A stretch of DNA of 64,000 bases from Bacillus sp. es.036 (GCF_002563635.1 NZ_PDIZ01000001.1:2108001-2172000); one strand, 5' to 3'; positions 17,333 to 25,683 are shown, counted from the first letter of the stretch. The notes: generated from the sequence alone by a model not told the origin. Numbers and translations: made by a program.

Positions 17333-18038
17333 ACGCACCACTTTCTTTTCGATTTCGATAAAACTCATGAAACAATTTCATTAGTGCTCTTTTTTCAATT
17401 CTAGAAACATAACTTCGAGAAATACCAAGCTGCCTCGCAATTTCCCGCTGTGTCAATTCTTTTTCAAGGTTTAAACCAAACCGTCCCACAATGACTTCCT
17501 TTTCACGATCATCTAGAATATGAATGTATTCATAGATCTTCTTTTTCTCCATATTAAGTTGAATTAACTCTACAATATCTTCCGTTTCTGCTTTTAAAAC
17601 GTCAATAAGTGAAATCTCATTGCCTTCCTTATCCTGACCGATTGGATCATGTAGAGACACATCTTTTTTTGTCTTTTTCAAAGCCCGTAAGTGCATGAGA
17701 ATTTCGTTTTCAATACACCTTGCTGCATAGGTTGCTAGCTTTGTGCCTTTATCTGTTGAATAACTTTCAATTGCTTTGATTAAACCAATTGTACCGATCG
17801 AGATAAGATCTTCAGGATCTTCGCCAGTATTTTCAAACTTTTTCACAATATGGGCCACGAGACGGAGGTTGTGTTCGATGAGCCGATTTCTTGCATCTTC
17901 ATCTCCTTCAGCCATTAATTCTAAATACTTTCTTTCATCTTTTCTAGAAAGAGGCTGGGGGAAGGCATTGTTTTTCACAAATGAGACAAAGAAAAGAACT
18001 TCCTTACAAACGTAAGCAAGTGCTGCCAGTAAGGACAC
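17331..18038 (-). CDS. sigK: Sigma-K, late mother-cell sporulation sigma factor
   Basis: The protein is colinear with B. subtilis pro-sigma-K: a short hydrophobic pro-sequence (about 18 residues ending VLFFV) before [13 protein letters not shown], region 2 ([18 protein letters not shown]), then region 4 with a helix-turn-helix ([21 protein letters not shown]). It directs late mother-cell genes for coat and spore maturation and would be activated by cleavage of the pro-sequence. The GTG at 18038 has GGAGGTGA at the right distance; upstream ATGs do not. The gene is continuous, so no skin-type element splits it. Predicted 235 residues. Confidence 0.95.
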   Translation of the reverse strand: MSLLAALAYVCKEVLFFVSFVKNNAFPQPLSRKDERKYLELMAEGDEDARNRLIEHNLRLVAHIVKKFENTGEDPEDLISIGTIGLIKAIESYSTDKGTKLATYAARCIENEILMHLRALKKTKKDVSLHDPIGQDKEGNEISLIDVLKAETEDIVELIQLNMEKKKIYEYIHILDDREKEVIVGRFGLNLEKELTQREIARQLGISRSYVSRIEKRALMKLFHEFYRNRKESGA

Positions 18039-18165
18039 ATACTCACCTCCCATTGATGGGCTGTTACTATATCTTAAGCTTATGTAATTGCCTACCCCCA
18101 CGTGTCTGTCCTTCTGGAATTTTAGATCAAAAAAATAAGACGCCCCTCAGAAAGCAAACGTCTCA

Positions 18166-18324
18166 TCACTCATCATGATTTCTCTTCTTTTCTTTTATCC
18201 ATTTCTCAGACATAAACTCTTCCCTTAAATAACGATGATGAGCTGAATACCGACCATATTTCATACGTATTACTGCAAGAATCGCAACAATTCCTCCAAC
18301 ACCCGTTAGTTCAAACCATTCCAT
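18166..18324 (-). CDS. Small single-pass membrane protein
   Basis: A 52-residue reading frame starting MEWFELTGVGGIVAILAVI, one N-terminal membrane helix, then a basic tail (KYGRYSAHHRYLREEF, KWIKEKKRN). GAGGAG lies about 11 bases before the ATG. Codon use looks natural. I do not recognise the family. It sits between sigK and nsrR and may be a sporulation micro-protein. Confidence 0.6.
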   Translation of the reverse strand: MEWFELTGVGGIVAILAVIRMKYGRYSAHHRYLREEFMSEKWIKEKKRNHDE

Positions 18325-18378
18325 ACACTGCCACACTCCTCATATGACAGTGTATTCATCTAAACAATGATTGCTACC

Positions 18379-18819
18379 TTATCGATTCGTCTCAAATAAT
18401 TGTCTAAGCATCTCATCATTTACGATAAGATCAGCCAATTGATATTGATCTAAAACTTCAAAATATGCTGTCAGAGCAGAATGAAGAACGTGCTTTAAAC
18501 GACATGCAGGACTGATTACACATGAATTGTTTTCTTTATCAAAGCACTCCACTAAATTAAAATCCTCTTCGGTACTTCTGACAACTTCTCCAACGTTAAT
18601 TTCCTTAGGGAGTTGGGCCAATCTTAACCCTCCATTCCTCCCTCTTATTGTCTCGATATATCCTTTTTTTCCAAGTTCATGTGCGACTTTCATAAGATGA
18701 TTTTTCGAGATTTGATAAGCATCTGCAATTTCTTGTATGCTTGCTAAGTTATTTTTTTTCATACTCCCAAGATAAATTAGCATTCTTAAAGAGTAATCGG
18801 TATAATTTGTTAATCGCAT
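18379..18819 (-). CDS. nsrR: NsrR, nitric-oxide-sensing Rrf2 regulator
   Basis: An Rrf2-family winged-helix repressor. With the ATG at 18819 the three cysteines in VECFDKENNSCVISPAC fall at 92, 100 and 106, the same numbering as the [4Fe-4S] ligands of B. subtilis NsrR. Nitric oxide destroys the cluster and releases target promoters, mainly hmp. The divergent hmp gene next door strongly supports NsrR over other Rrf2 members. An ATG two codons upstream (18825) is also possible. About 146 residues. Confidence 0.93.
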   Translation of the reverse strand: MRLTNYTDYSLRMLIYLGSMKKNNLASIQEIADAYQISKNHLMKVAHELGKKGYIETIRGRNGGLRLAQLPKEINVGEVVRSTEEDFNLVECFDKENNSCVISPACRLKHVLHSALTAYFEVLDQYQLADLIVNDEMLRQLFETNR

Positions 18820-18970
18820 GGTCATTCAACCTCTTTTCACTCCTATGTTCATAGGTCTATTTTATCATATCATTAAAAACTTAACGTTATGTAATGCTCT
18901 AGATAAGATGTGAACATTCTTTTAAAGATTCATTTTGGATATTGCTTTTAGGAGGAATAACCGCTACCAT

Positions 18971-18995
18971 AAAGATATATTCAAAATACATCTTT
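18971..18995 (+). promoter_or_regulatory. Candidate NsrR operator before hmp
   Basis: Two 11-base arms (18971-18981 and 18985-18995) form an inverted repeat with one mismatch around CAA, AT-rich like known NsrR sites. It lies 21 bases before the start codon of hmp, so binding would block transcription or early elongation. Confidence 0.55.
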
Positions 18996-19016
18996 AACTC
19001 AACTGGAGGTTTTTTT

Positions 19017-20231
19017 ATGTTATCACCCAAAACAATAGCAACGATTAAATCGACTGTACCTGTTCTAGAAATTCACGGAACTGACATTACGAAACGCTTT
19101 TATAACATGCTCTTCACGAACCATCCTGAACTGTTAAATATTTTTAATCATGCTAATCAAAAACAAGGCAAGCAGCAGCAAGCTCTCGCGAACGCAGTTT
19201 ATGCTGCAGCAAAAAACATTGATCAATTAGAAGCCATTCTACCCGTTGTAAAACAGGTTGCTCATAAGCATAGAAGCCTAGGGGTTCAACCAGAGCATTA
19301 TCCAATCGTAGGAGAATATTTATTAAAAGCCATTAAAGATGTTTTAAAAGATGATGCTACAGAAGAAATTCTTCAAGCATGGGAAGAGGCATACGGGGTG
19401 ATTGCTGATGTTTTTATTGAAGTAGAAGAAGAAATGTACCAAGATGCTGCAAAACAGCCTGGTGGTTGGGAACAGGAGCGTATTTTTGTTGTTGATCGTA
19501 AGGAACAGGAAAGTGACGTTATCACATCGTTTTACTTAAAGCCACTTGACGGAAAACCAATTGCATCGTTCAAATCTGGACAATATATTAGTGTAAAAGT
19601 ATCGATTCCAGATGATCAATATACTCATATTCGTCAATACAGTCTCTCGGACGTACCTGGAAAACCTTATTATAGAATCTCTGTCAAAAAAGAAGCCAAC
19701 CCCGCAAAGCCTGATGGTATTGTTTCTAATTATTTACATGATCATGTCGGAGTAAACGATCAGCTTACCGTTACTGCTCCAGCAGGAGATTTTTATTTAC
19801 AAAAGTCAACAGCTCCAATTGTCCTCTTGAGTGGTGGTGTAGGGATTACTCCTATGCTTAGCATGCTAAAGAGCAGTGCGCTTCAACATAGAAAAACAAC
19901 ATTTATTCATGCAGCACTTAACGGAAATGTTCATGCTTTTCACCGTGAAGTTCTCTCTCTTGAACACCCTTCTCTAGATTATTTCGTCTGTTACGAAGCG
20001 CCGACAGAAAACGATGCTGATAAAAAGAGCTATAATAAAGAAGGCTTTATCACAAGCGACTGGTTAAAAGAAATATTGTCTCTTGACGCAGAGACTCAGT
20101 ATTATTTCTGCGGACCTCTTCCATTTATGAAAGCTATTAAAGTTGCGTTAACAAACCTCGGTGTAGAAGAAAAGAATATGCATTTTGAATTTTTTGGCCC
20201 TGCTGTTGCGCTTGAACCCGCTATGTCATAA
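19017..20231 (+). CDS. hmp: Hmp, flavohemoglobin nitric oxide dioxygenase
   Basis: Hmp turns nitric oxide and oxygen into nitrate using NAD(P)H. The 404-residue protein has an N-terminal globin domain (about 1-138; haem-ligand histidine in HKHRSLGVQ near 85), an FAD domain (RQYSLS) and an NAD domain (SGGVGITPMLSML; FCGPLPFM). The ATG at 19017 has GGAGG eight bases before it and gives the family's N-terminus; the frame extends upstream but without support. It is divergent from nsrR, its expected repressor. Confidence 0.96.
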   Translation: MLSPKTIATIKSTVPVLEIHGTDITKRFYNMLFTNHPELLNIFNHANQKQGKQQQALANAVYAAAKNIDQLEAILPVVKQVAHKHRSLGVQPEHYPIVGEYLLKAIKDVLKDDATEEILQAWEEAYGVIADVFIEVEEEMYQDAAKQPGGWEQERIFVVDRKEQESDVITSFYLKPLDGKPIASFKSGQYISVKVSIPDDQYTHIRQYSLSDVPGKPYYRISVKKEANPAKPDGIVSNYLHDHVGVNDQLTVTAPAGDFYLQKSTAPIVLLSGGVGITPMLSMLKSSALQHRKTTFIHAALNGNVHAFHREVLSLEHPSLDYFVCYEAPTENDADKKSYNKEGFITSDWLKEILSLDAETQYYFCGPLPFMKAIKVALTNLGVEEKNMHFEFFGPAVALEPAMS

Positions 20232-20250
20232 GTAAGCCTATTTAAAGAAT

Positions 20251-20277
20251 AAAGAAGCGCCTTGATGGCGCTTCTTT
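20251..20277. terminator. Bidirectional terminator after hmp
   Basis: AAAGAAGCGCC and GGCGCTTCTTT make an 11-bp perfect stem with a five-base loop between convergent genes. Confidence 0.9.
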
Positions 20278-20722
20278 ACATAGAAATAATAACTTTTTGA
20301 TTCCTCTCTTTAATAAATGAACTAATCTCTTCCCAATCTTTTTCGAATGGAAGATAAGGCACAAAGATTGGTTTTTCCATGTTCCCATTAATAATGGCAA
20401 CGACGGGCGAGCCATTAACTTTGCCAAACATTACTTTTTTCACAGAAGAAAAAGCAACACTTCGACAACTCAATCCAAGTAGTTTATGTTCAATACGATA
20501 CTCAGTTAATTCAATTCGCTGTGTTCGAATACAAAAGCTAAGGAAGATACAAAACGACACATAAATTAAGCCGATCAGCATGAAGTTTCGCCAGCGTTCG
20601 AATGATAAATCACCTTTAACCCACAATAAGAAGGTACCAAAGCAAACGACAATGCCGTAGACGAGAAACATGAACAGTTCAATCGCTCTCACTTTCGGAT
20701 AATACGTTTTGATTACCTTCAT
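20276..20722 (-). CDS. Two-helix membrane protein, PH-like tail
   Basis: A 148-residue protein with two membrane helices (about 14-34 and 47-65) and a C-terminal domain with alternating beta pattern (IELTEYRIEHKLLGLSCRSVAFSSVKKV), which resembles bacterial PH/DUF304-type domains. I start at ATG 20722 behind AAAGGTGTG. No function can be assigned; it forms no clear operon. Confidence 0.6.
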   Translation of the reverse strand: MKVIKTYYPKVRAIELFMFLVYGIVVCFGTFLLWVKGDLSFERWRNFMLIGLIYVSFCIFLSFCIRTQRIELTEYRIEHKLLGLSCRSVAFSSVKKVMFGKVNGSPVVAIINGNMEKPIFVPYLPFEKDWEEISSFIKERNQKVIISM

Positions 20723-20819
20723 GATCGTCACACCTTTACATGAGATGGCTAAAATCATAGTTTTTTAACTATAGTAACAAGGTGGAACGATTTTGTATAT
20801 CCTTTCTAAAAAGTCTTTT

Positions 20820-21269
20820 CTACTGAATAATTTCTCTCTCCCCGTAAAGATCCATTGATTGATTCCTCACAGTAACAAGAATATGAGACAACTCTGGTAT
20901 CAGTTTCATTGCAAATTTCCAGGCATTGTCTTCTATGATGATCGACAACTGCCTCTTCTTGTTTACACATCGTGTACTTGACCTCTCTTTCGCTAACAGG
21001 ACAAGGCTTCTGTCAGCGGCGTGACCAAGTTCGTGTGCCACTATCACGGTAAAATAGTCATTCAAATGGTCATCAGAACCGAATAGAAGAATACATTGTT
21101 TCCTTACCTCTTCCATATAAATCGTGATCATATTCGTTTCTAACGAATACTTTCCCCCAATTAATCGTTCACCAGGAAAATAGTCTGTTAGTTGAATTGG
21201 TACATTCATGCTAGCCTGTTTCTGTAGCCTGCGTACGATTGAATGAAGTACACCAGAATAGTCTTTCAT
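20820..21269 (-). CDS. Predicted zinc-metallopeptidase-like protein (HExxH)
   Basis: This 149-residue protein contains HELGHAAD near 79-86, an HExxH zinc motif within VIVAHELGHAADRSL, preceded by a strand (NMITIYMEEVRK) as in ImmA/IrrE-type and related mini-metallopeptidases. No signal peptide or membrane segment is seen, so it is probably cytoplasmic. The ATG has AAAGGAGTTTCGCAT before it. No antitoxin-like or helix-turn-helix partner lies next to it. Substrate unknown. Confidence 0.65.
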   Translation of the reverse strand: MKDYSGVLHSIVRRLQKQASMNVPIQLTDYFPGERLIGGKYSLETNMITIYMEEVRKQCILLFGSDDHLNDYFTVIVAHELGHAADRSLVLLAKERSSTRCVNKKRQLSIIIEDNAWKFAMKLIPELSHILVTVRNQSMDLYGEREIIQ

Positions 21270-21319
21270 ATGCGAAACTCCTTTGTGATGTAAATCGAAC
21301 GTTTCATCTATTCATACGC

Positions 21320-21348
21320 AAAAAAAAGAGACCTTATTCAGGTCCCTT
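21320..21348 (-). terminator. Terminator after nadE
   Basis: On the reverse strand GGGACC pairs with GGTCTC (one G-U pair) and is followed by eight T. Confidence 0.75.
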
Positions 21349-21355
21349 TCTAATC

Positions 21356-22177
21356 TTATTTCCACCAATTATCGAAAATGGTCGCTGCCATATTTCGCTT
21401 ATGCTTTGTTTTGCTAAAATGATTTTCAATCGTTTTGGCTGCTTCTTCAGGTACTTCTCTTCCTTCAAGATAATCATCAATATGATTATAGCTTACTCCA
21501 AGTGCTTCTTCATCTGGAAGAGAAGGGCGATCATCTTCAAGATCAGCTGTTGGCACTTTTTCTACAAGATGATCTGGCATCCCAATGTCTTCCAGAATAG
21601 ATCTACCCTGTCGCTTATTTAAACCGAAAAGTGGAGTAATGTCGCATGCCCCATCCCCATGTTTGGTATAAAAGCCTGTCACAGCTTCTGCAGCATGGTC
21701 CGTTCCAATGACAAGCTTTTTCTCGTCTCCTGCAATATTGTATTGCGCAATCATGCGTTCTCTTGCTTTATTATTGCCTTTTGTAAAGTCAGTTAAGTTA
21801 TTACCCGTAGCTTCTAGATAACTTGAAACGGATGCATCAACAGCAGGCTTTACGTTGATGGTAACCGTTTGATCCGGTTTAATAAATTTTAAAGCAGCCT
21901 GGGCGTCATCTTCGTCTTTCTGTTCACCGTATGGCAATCTGACGGCAATAAAGGAAGCATCGATTCCTTCTTCCCGTAGTTCTTCAACAGCCATCTGAGC
22001 AAATTTTCCTGCAAGTGATGAATCCTGTCCACCTGAAATCCCCAGGACGAACCCTGTTGTTCCGCTTTTCTTTAAATATTCCTTTAAAAACCCTACTCGC
22101 TTCGTCACTTCTTCTTTTACATCAATTGTTGGCTGCACACCAAGTTCTTGAATGATTTCTTTTTGCATTTCTCTCAT
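21356..22177 (-). CDS. nadE: NadE, ammonia-dependent NAD synthetase
   Basis: NadE amidates deamido-NAD to NAD using ammonia and ATP, the last step of NAD synthesis. [12 protein letters not shown] near 44-55 is the ATP pyrophosphatase loop; [12 protein letters not shown] and the C-terminal FDNWWK end match the B. subtilis protein closely. There is no glutaminase domain, so free ammonia is used. The ATG at 22177 is nine bases from AAGGAG and gives 273 residues; an in-frame TTG at 22183 is too close. Confidence 0.96.
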   Translation of the reverse strand: MREMQKEIIQELGVQPTIDVKEEVTKRVGFLKEYLKKSGTTGFVLGISGGQDSSLAGKFAQMAVEELREEGIDASFIAVRLPYGEQKDEDDAQAALKFIKPDQTVTINVKPAVDASVSSYLEATGNNLTDFTKGNNKARERMIAQYNIAGDEKKLVIGTDHAAEAVTGFYTKHGDGACDITPLFGLNKRQGRSILEDIGMPDHLVEKVPTADLEDDRPSLPDEEALGVSYNHIDDYLEGREVPEEAAKTIENHFSKTKHKRNMAATIFDNWWK

Positions 22178-22340
22178 TCTCAATCACTCCTTTTTAAGAA
22201 CACATCTTATATTTTTATACATTAAGCGCTAGTAATCAATACCCCTTCCTATTCTTTTAAAAACTGTTTCCCCATATGTACTCTTCTATTGTAAATCGAA
22301 AGAATAGATTTGATTCAGTTCTGAAAAGAATATTCAAAAT

Positions 22341-22367
22341 AAAAAGGCAGGATTACACCTGCCTTTA
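22341..22367 (-). terminator. Terminator of the first YrzI-like gene
   Basis: AAAGGCAGG and CCTGCCTTT form a 9-bp stem with a six-base loop and T-rich flank on the reverse strand. Confidence 0.85.
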
Positions 22368-22371
22368 TTTA

Positions 22372-22515
22372 TTAATGATGGATATAGAAGCTTTGCTTGT
22401 ATTGATTGGCATCAATTATTTCCCGTCTTCTTTTATCGTTTAACTCTTGATCAAGCGTTTGCCGATAACGATTGATCGTGACAGTAATTGTGACAAATAC
22501 TAAGTTTAAAGTCAT
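22372..22515 (-). CDS. YrzI-family micro-protein 1
   Basis: A 47-residue frame beginning MTLNLVFVTITVTINRYRQ, then a charged helix (LDQELNDKRRREIIDANQ). The hydrophobic start followed by a charged tail fits the YrzI family of small Bacillus proteins, noted as putative sporulation proteins. The upstream region has a GAAGGGAGTGGAGCGGA purine-rich site. It ends just before a strong terminator. Confidence 0.75.
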   Translation of the reverse strand: MTLNLVFVTITVTINRYRQTLDQELNDKRRREIIDANQYKQSFYIHH

Positions 22516-22638
22516 TCCGCTCCACTCCCTTCTTCGTTTATTCGTTTCAGGTTAACCCTTTCTCTACAGTGATCCATTTTTGAATAGCGCATTTTTTTAA
22601 GGCGATCCTCATTTTACTCTTCCTTTCATTACATAATG

Positions 22639-22773
22639 TTAGAACATCCTGAACTGTTTTTCGTGGACCTGATTCATTTCGCTTTTTACTCGCATATCAT
22701 TTTTTTCTTCCTCCAACGTTCGCTCATGAACGCGAATACCAATTGTTACAAATACTAAATTTATCGTTAACAT
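22639..22773 (-). CDS. YrzI-family micro-protein 2
   Basis: A 44-residue frame starting MLTINLVFVTIGIRVHERTL, then a charged part with EEEKNDMRVKSEM. It clearly resembles micro-protein 1 (the NLVFVTI core is shared), so the two are tandem paralogues. AAGGAG lies eight bases before the ATG at 22773; a second ATG is at 22779. Confidence 0.75.
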   Translation of the reverse strand: MLTINLVFVTIGIRVHERTLEEEKNDMRVKSEMNQVHEKQFRMF

Positions 22774-22800
22774 GATCATTTCTCCTTATTTTGTATTGAA

Positions 22801-22947
22801 TTAGGACAACCACATTGAAGCTCGATCTCGTTTAGATTCAGCTTCTGACATGCGTTCGTGAATGGAGCGCTGATGAAGCTCAGATGAGAGACTTCGGTCA
22901 AAAACGCTTTTCATTTTTGTTATGATCATTAGATGGAATGGCAACAT
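22801..22947 (-). CDS. Micro-protein 3, probable divergent YrzI relative
   Basis: A 48-residue frame with MLPFHLMIITKMKSVFDRSL at the start and a charged tail (HQRSIHERMSEAESKRDR). The layout (short hydrophobic head, charged helix) matches its neighbours, though sequence identity is low. AAAGGAGGTCGTTAAC gives it a near-perfect ribosome site. Confidence 0.65.
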   Translation of the reverse strand: MLPFHLMIITKMKSVFDRSLSSELHQRSIHERMSEAESKRDRASMWLS

Positions 22948-22976
22948 GTTAACGACCTCCTTTCGGTTCAGTTATT

Positions 22977-23039
22977 TCAGGGGACCCATTTTCTCCTTTT
23001 CTCTTGCACATTAAACATCACGTTTCCTTTAATAACCAA
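22977..23039 (-). CDS. Possible 20-residue peptide
   Basis: A TTG at 23039 sits behind GAGGAGGAATTAAA and opens a 20-codon frame (VIKGNVMFNVQEKRRKW inside). The ribosome site is excellent, but the frame is too short to judge by composition. It is placed between similar micro-genes. Confidence 0.3.
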   Translation of the reverse strand: MVIKGNVMFNVQEKRRKWVP

Positions 23040-23072
23040 TTTAATTCCTCCTCTCAAAATTTGGACACAAAA

Positions 23073-23133
23073 AGCCGCAGGGCATGAGCCTGCGGCTAAA
23101 AAAGCATAGAAATACCGCAGGCGTCGACCTGCG
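23073..23133 (-). terminator. Two tandem GC-rich hairpins sharing one arm sequence
   Basis: Hairpin A pairs AGCCGCAGG (23073-23081) with CCTGCGGCT (23089-23097); hairpin B pairs CCGCAGG (23114-23120) with CCTGCGG (23127-23133). On the reverse strand A is followed by TTTTTGTG. They lie after the 23-residue peptide gene. Because the arms are nearly the same, A and B can also pair with each other. Confidence 0.75.
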
Positions 23134-23166
23134 GCTTTTCAATCCGTTAGTAAAAAAGGATTCCCC

Positions 23167-23238
23167 TTAAAGAGGCGCTGGTCGAACAGATCGTTCATAT
23201 TGAGTTACAGTAGCTTTTACTTTCATCATCTTCATCAT
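23167..23238 (-). CDS. Possible 23-residue peptide
   Basis: MMKMMKVKATVTQYERSVR opens this short basic peptide. GGAGGTCGAACAGA precedes the ATG at 23238. It is followed by two strong hairpins, which supports a real short transcript, but function and family are unknown. Confidence 0.45.
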   Translation of the reverse strand: MMKMMKVKATVTQYERSVRPAPL

Positions 23239-23455
23239 TCTGTTCGACCTCCTTTTTTCATAATTGTTTACAAAGGTAAGTATATCCATCACTTCCATTT
23301 TTGTAAACCATTTTTACTAAATTACCTAAATATTTTATTAAAAAGAATATTTTCGACAATCATCGTCGGAATTTACTTTAACCTCATTACCTCTGCAGAA
23401 AGCATGAAAGTTCTGTTAAAGAGGACATACATATGTATAAAGCGGAGGTGAACAT

Positions 23456-24997
23456 ATGCTGAACGTGACAACAATCGTCCTCTTTATCATTGGGTTCCTT
23501 GCTGTGTTTGGAGTAACAGCTACGATTCAAATTAGTATTCAAATGAAGAAATGGCTGAGAGATATTGAAAATGCAGAAGTTCAAAATGATGCAACGGCTT
23601 ATACAGCACCATGGATTCAAAACGTGATTAAGGAGTATAAATCCTACCATTTAGCAGGCGTTTCTCAAGTCAATACGCAAGCGCTTATTGAAAAACATTT
23701 TTTTAAAGAATCGGTTCCTCTGTTTGGTTTTGCTCGTGTTCCTGCTGGAGGCATGATGCGATTTATGCAGCAGCTCCCACCGACCTCTATTATCATCGGG
23801 ATATTAGGAACATTTATTGGGTTAACGCTTGCCATTTCTTCCATGCAAGAAACGCTTATGTTTCTATCACAAAAGCCAGAAGATGCCAATTTAAATCTAG
23901 CTTCTGTTATTGAAGCGATTTCTAGTCCATTTCAAGGTATGAGCGTTGCTTTTATTACGAGTATAGCCGGCATTGGAAATGCTCTTTTTTTAACGCTAAT
24001 CCAAAATGGTGTATTAACGAATGGACGGACGACAGCCTATTATTTAGAGAAAATCATATCCGATTGCGAGTCGTTTCTTGATCATAATTTGAATGCAAGC
24101 TTAACTCAGGAAAAACCTCATGATGAAATGGAGCGAATTTTGGACCGCCTAGCGGGACGAATTCAAGAAAGCTTTCATGAAACGCTTGGAGATTTCTCAA
24201 CGAACATGGTTAACTTTACATCTGGGCTTGAACAGGCGATGCAAGACGTTAAAGCAACATTGTCAGCGCAGCGTGAATATACGGAACAGTTTTCAAATAG
24301 CACAACGACATTAGAAGCATTCGGTGTGAAGCTTCAAGAGTCCTTTACACAACTAGACGGGGTTCAAGAAAAAGCTACGAACGGTATTATCGAACTTGGC
24401 AATCGATTAAAAAATCTTGAGAGTCAGCTTCAGTCTTTATCAAAGCATCATGAAGCAGGACAGCGTAAATTCGAGCAGCTCGTTCAACGTTCTGATCAAT
24501 TAATCAAAGATACCCAGAAGAAATCAGAGGAGACAGGGCAGCATTATTTGAGAGGACTGGATGAACAAATGCAGCGTTTCCAGGGCTCACAAGAGGAGCT
24601 TGAGCGGCGTGTTCATCAAATGCAGGACGAATGGTATTACCGCTACCAGGATAAACAGAATCAATATGGGAGAGCATCTCAAGAATTTGCTGAATCAGTA
24701 TCCCAACTTGAAAAAGCGTGGTATAGCTCTCTTGATAAAATTAAACGGGAAGCACTCGAACCGATTATCCATCGAATGGAACGCGATCAGCGTGATCAGC
24801 CTCTTCAGCATGAAATGAGAGCCCTTTCAAACAGCATTGATTCTCTTTACCAGGGGCTGGCTCGCGAGCTTAAAGATATTCAACATCAGCTAGCAGAATC
24901 ACACCAGCTACAGCTACGCCTCTATGAAGAGCAAATGCGTCGTCAATCAATGGCCCAGCAGCATGTTCAATCTAGAATAATTGGTGACAATCGATGA
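23456..24997 (+). CDS. MotA/TolQ/ExbB-type channel protein with long coiled-coil tail (ZorA-like)
   Basis: The 513-residue protein has a membrane helix at about 7-27, two more at about 110-128 and 163-186 with the conserved stretches IIGILGTFIGLTLAI and GMSVAFITSIAGIGNALFL, which are marks of the MotA/TolQ/ExbB proton-channel family. From about 215 to 500 it is a charged, Gln/Glu-rich coiled coil. This layout matches ZorA of Zorya defence systems more than flagellar MotA. The ATG has GCGGAGGTGAACAT before it. Its stop overlaps the next start (ATGA), so it acts with the OmpA-domain partner. No flagellar gene is nearby. Confidence 0.8.
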   Translation: MLNVTTIVLFIIGFLAVFGVTATIQISIQMKKWLRDIENAEVQNDATAYTAPWIQNVIKEYKSYHLAGVSQVNTQALIEKHFFKESVPLFGFARVPAGGMMRFMQQLPPTSIIIGILGTFIGLTLAISSMQETLMFLSQKPEDANLNLASVIEAISSPFQGMSVAFITSIAGIGNALFLTLIQNGVLTNGRTTAYYLEKIISDCESFLDHNLNASLTQEKPHDEMERILDRLAGRIQESFHETLGDFSTNMVNFTSGLEQAMQDVKATLSAQREYTEQFSNSTTTLEAFGVKLQESFTQLDGVQEKATNGIIELGNRLKNLESQLQSLSKHHEAGQRKFEQLVQRSDQLIKDTQKKSEETGQHYLRGLDEQMQRFQGSQEELERRVHQMQDEWYYRYQDKQNQYGRASQEFAESVSQLEKAWYSSLDKIKREALEPIIHRMERDQRDQPLQHEMRALSNSIDSLYQGLARELKDIQHQLAESHQLQLRLYEEQMRRQSMAQQHVQSRIIGDNR

Positions 24998-25683
24998 AAA
25001 ATCGAAAAAGACGCTTTCAAATCCAGGGTGATGAGGAACACTATTGGCCTAGTTTTGCAGATATGATGGCAATGATCGTTCTCGTCATGCTTTTTATTGC
25101 AATTATTGCCTTCGTTCAAATGATTTATGACGCTTATGATCAAACCGTTATGAAACAAGAACTAGCAAAAGTAGCGGATGTAAAAAAGCATATTAGTGAT
25201 TTAATTGAAGAACAGTTAGAAGAAAATGTTGGAAAAGACAAGATTGTGCGTGGGCCAAACAATACGATTTCAGTTGAGGGGGATATTTTATTTGACACGG
25301 GAAGTGCTGAAATTAGTGAGGAAGGAAAACGAGTATTAAACGATTTAGCAGATGTTTTTGCAAATTTAATTGACGAGGAAGACATTAGTCAATATCTCTA
25401 CATCATTTTAATTGAAGGACACACTGACAAAGTCCCTTATGATAACTGGAAACTTTCAGCTGATCGTTCTGTAGCTGTCGTTAAAGAACTAATGAAGGCG
25501 AACCCAAAGCTTAATTCACCTGAGTACGCAAAATATTTAGCCGCAACAGGTTACTCAGAATACAAACCGGTTGTCGAAGAAGACACGAATGAAGCATACG
25601 AGAAAAACAGACGTATCTCATTCCAAATTATTCTTGATGATGAGAAATGGCAGGGGCGGCTGAAAGAAATTATGACTTATTAA
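24994..25683 (+). CDS. MotB/ZorB-like OmpA-domain protein
   Basis: The 229-residue partner has a short basic head, one membrane helix starting WPSFADMMAMIVLVMLF with Asp23 at the position of the proton-carrying Asp of MotB, a linker, and a C-terminal OmpA/MotB peptidoglycan-binding domain (DILFDTGSAEISEEG near 88-102, ILIEGHTDKVPYDNW, LSADRSVAVV, NRRISFQI at the end). It would anchor a proton-driven stator to the cell wall, as MotB or ZorB does. It is coupled to the preceding gene by a 4-base overlap, and a terminator follows. Confidence 0.83.
   Translation: MKNRKRRFQIQGDEEHYWPSFADMMAMIVLVMLFIAIIAFVQMIYDAYDQTVMKQELAKVADVKKHISDLIEEQLEENVGKDKIVRGPNNTISVEGDILFDTGSAEISEEGKRVLNDLADVFANLIDEEDISQYLYIILIEGHTDKVPYDNWKLSADRSVAVVKELMKANPKLNSPEYAKYLAATGYSEYKPVVEEDTNEAYEKNRRISFQIILDDEKWQGRLKEIMTY

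Noticed and set aside
20820-21269. ImmA/IrrE toxin-antitoxin or phage protease
   Set aside because: No helix-turn-helix partner, integrase or phage gene nearby.
23456-25683. Full Zorya defence system
   Set aside because: No ZorC, ZorD or ZorE-type gene follows; the next genes are yrhC and mccB on the other strand.
23456-25683. Flagellar MotAB
   Set aside because: The long coiled-coil tail and lack of flagellar neighbours do not fit, although the channel core is of the same superfamily.
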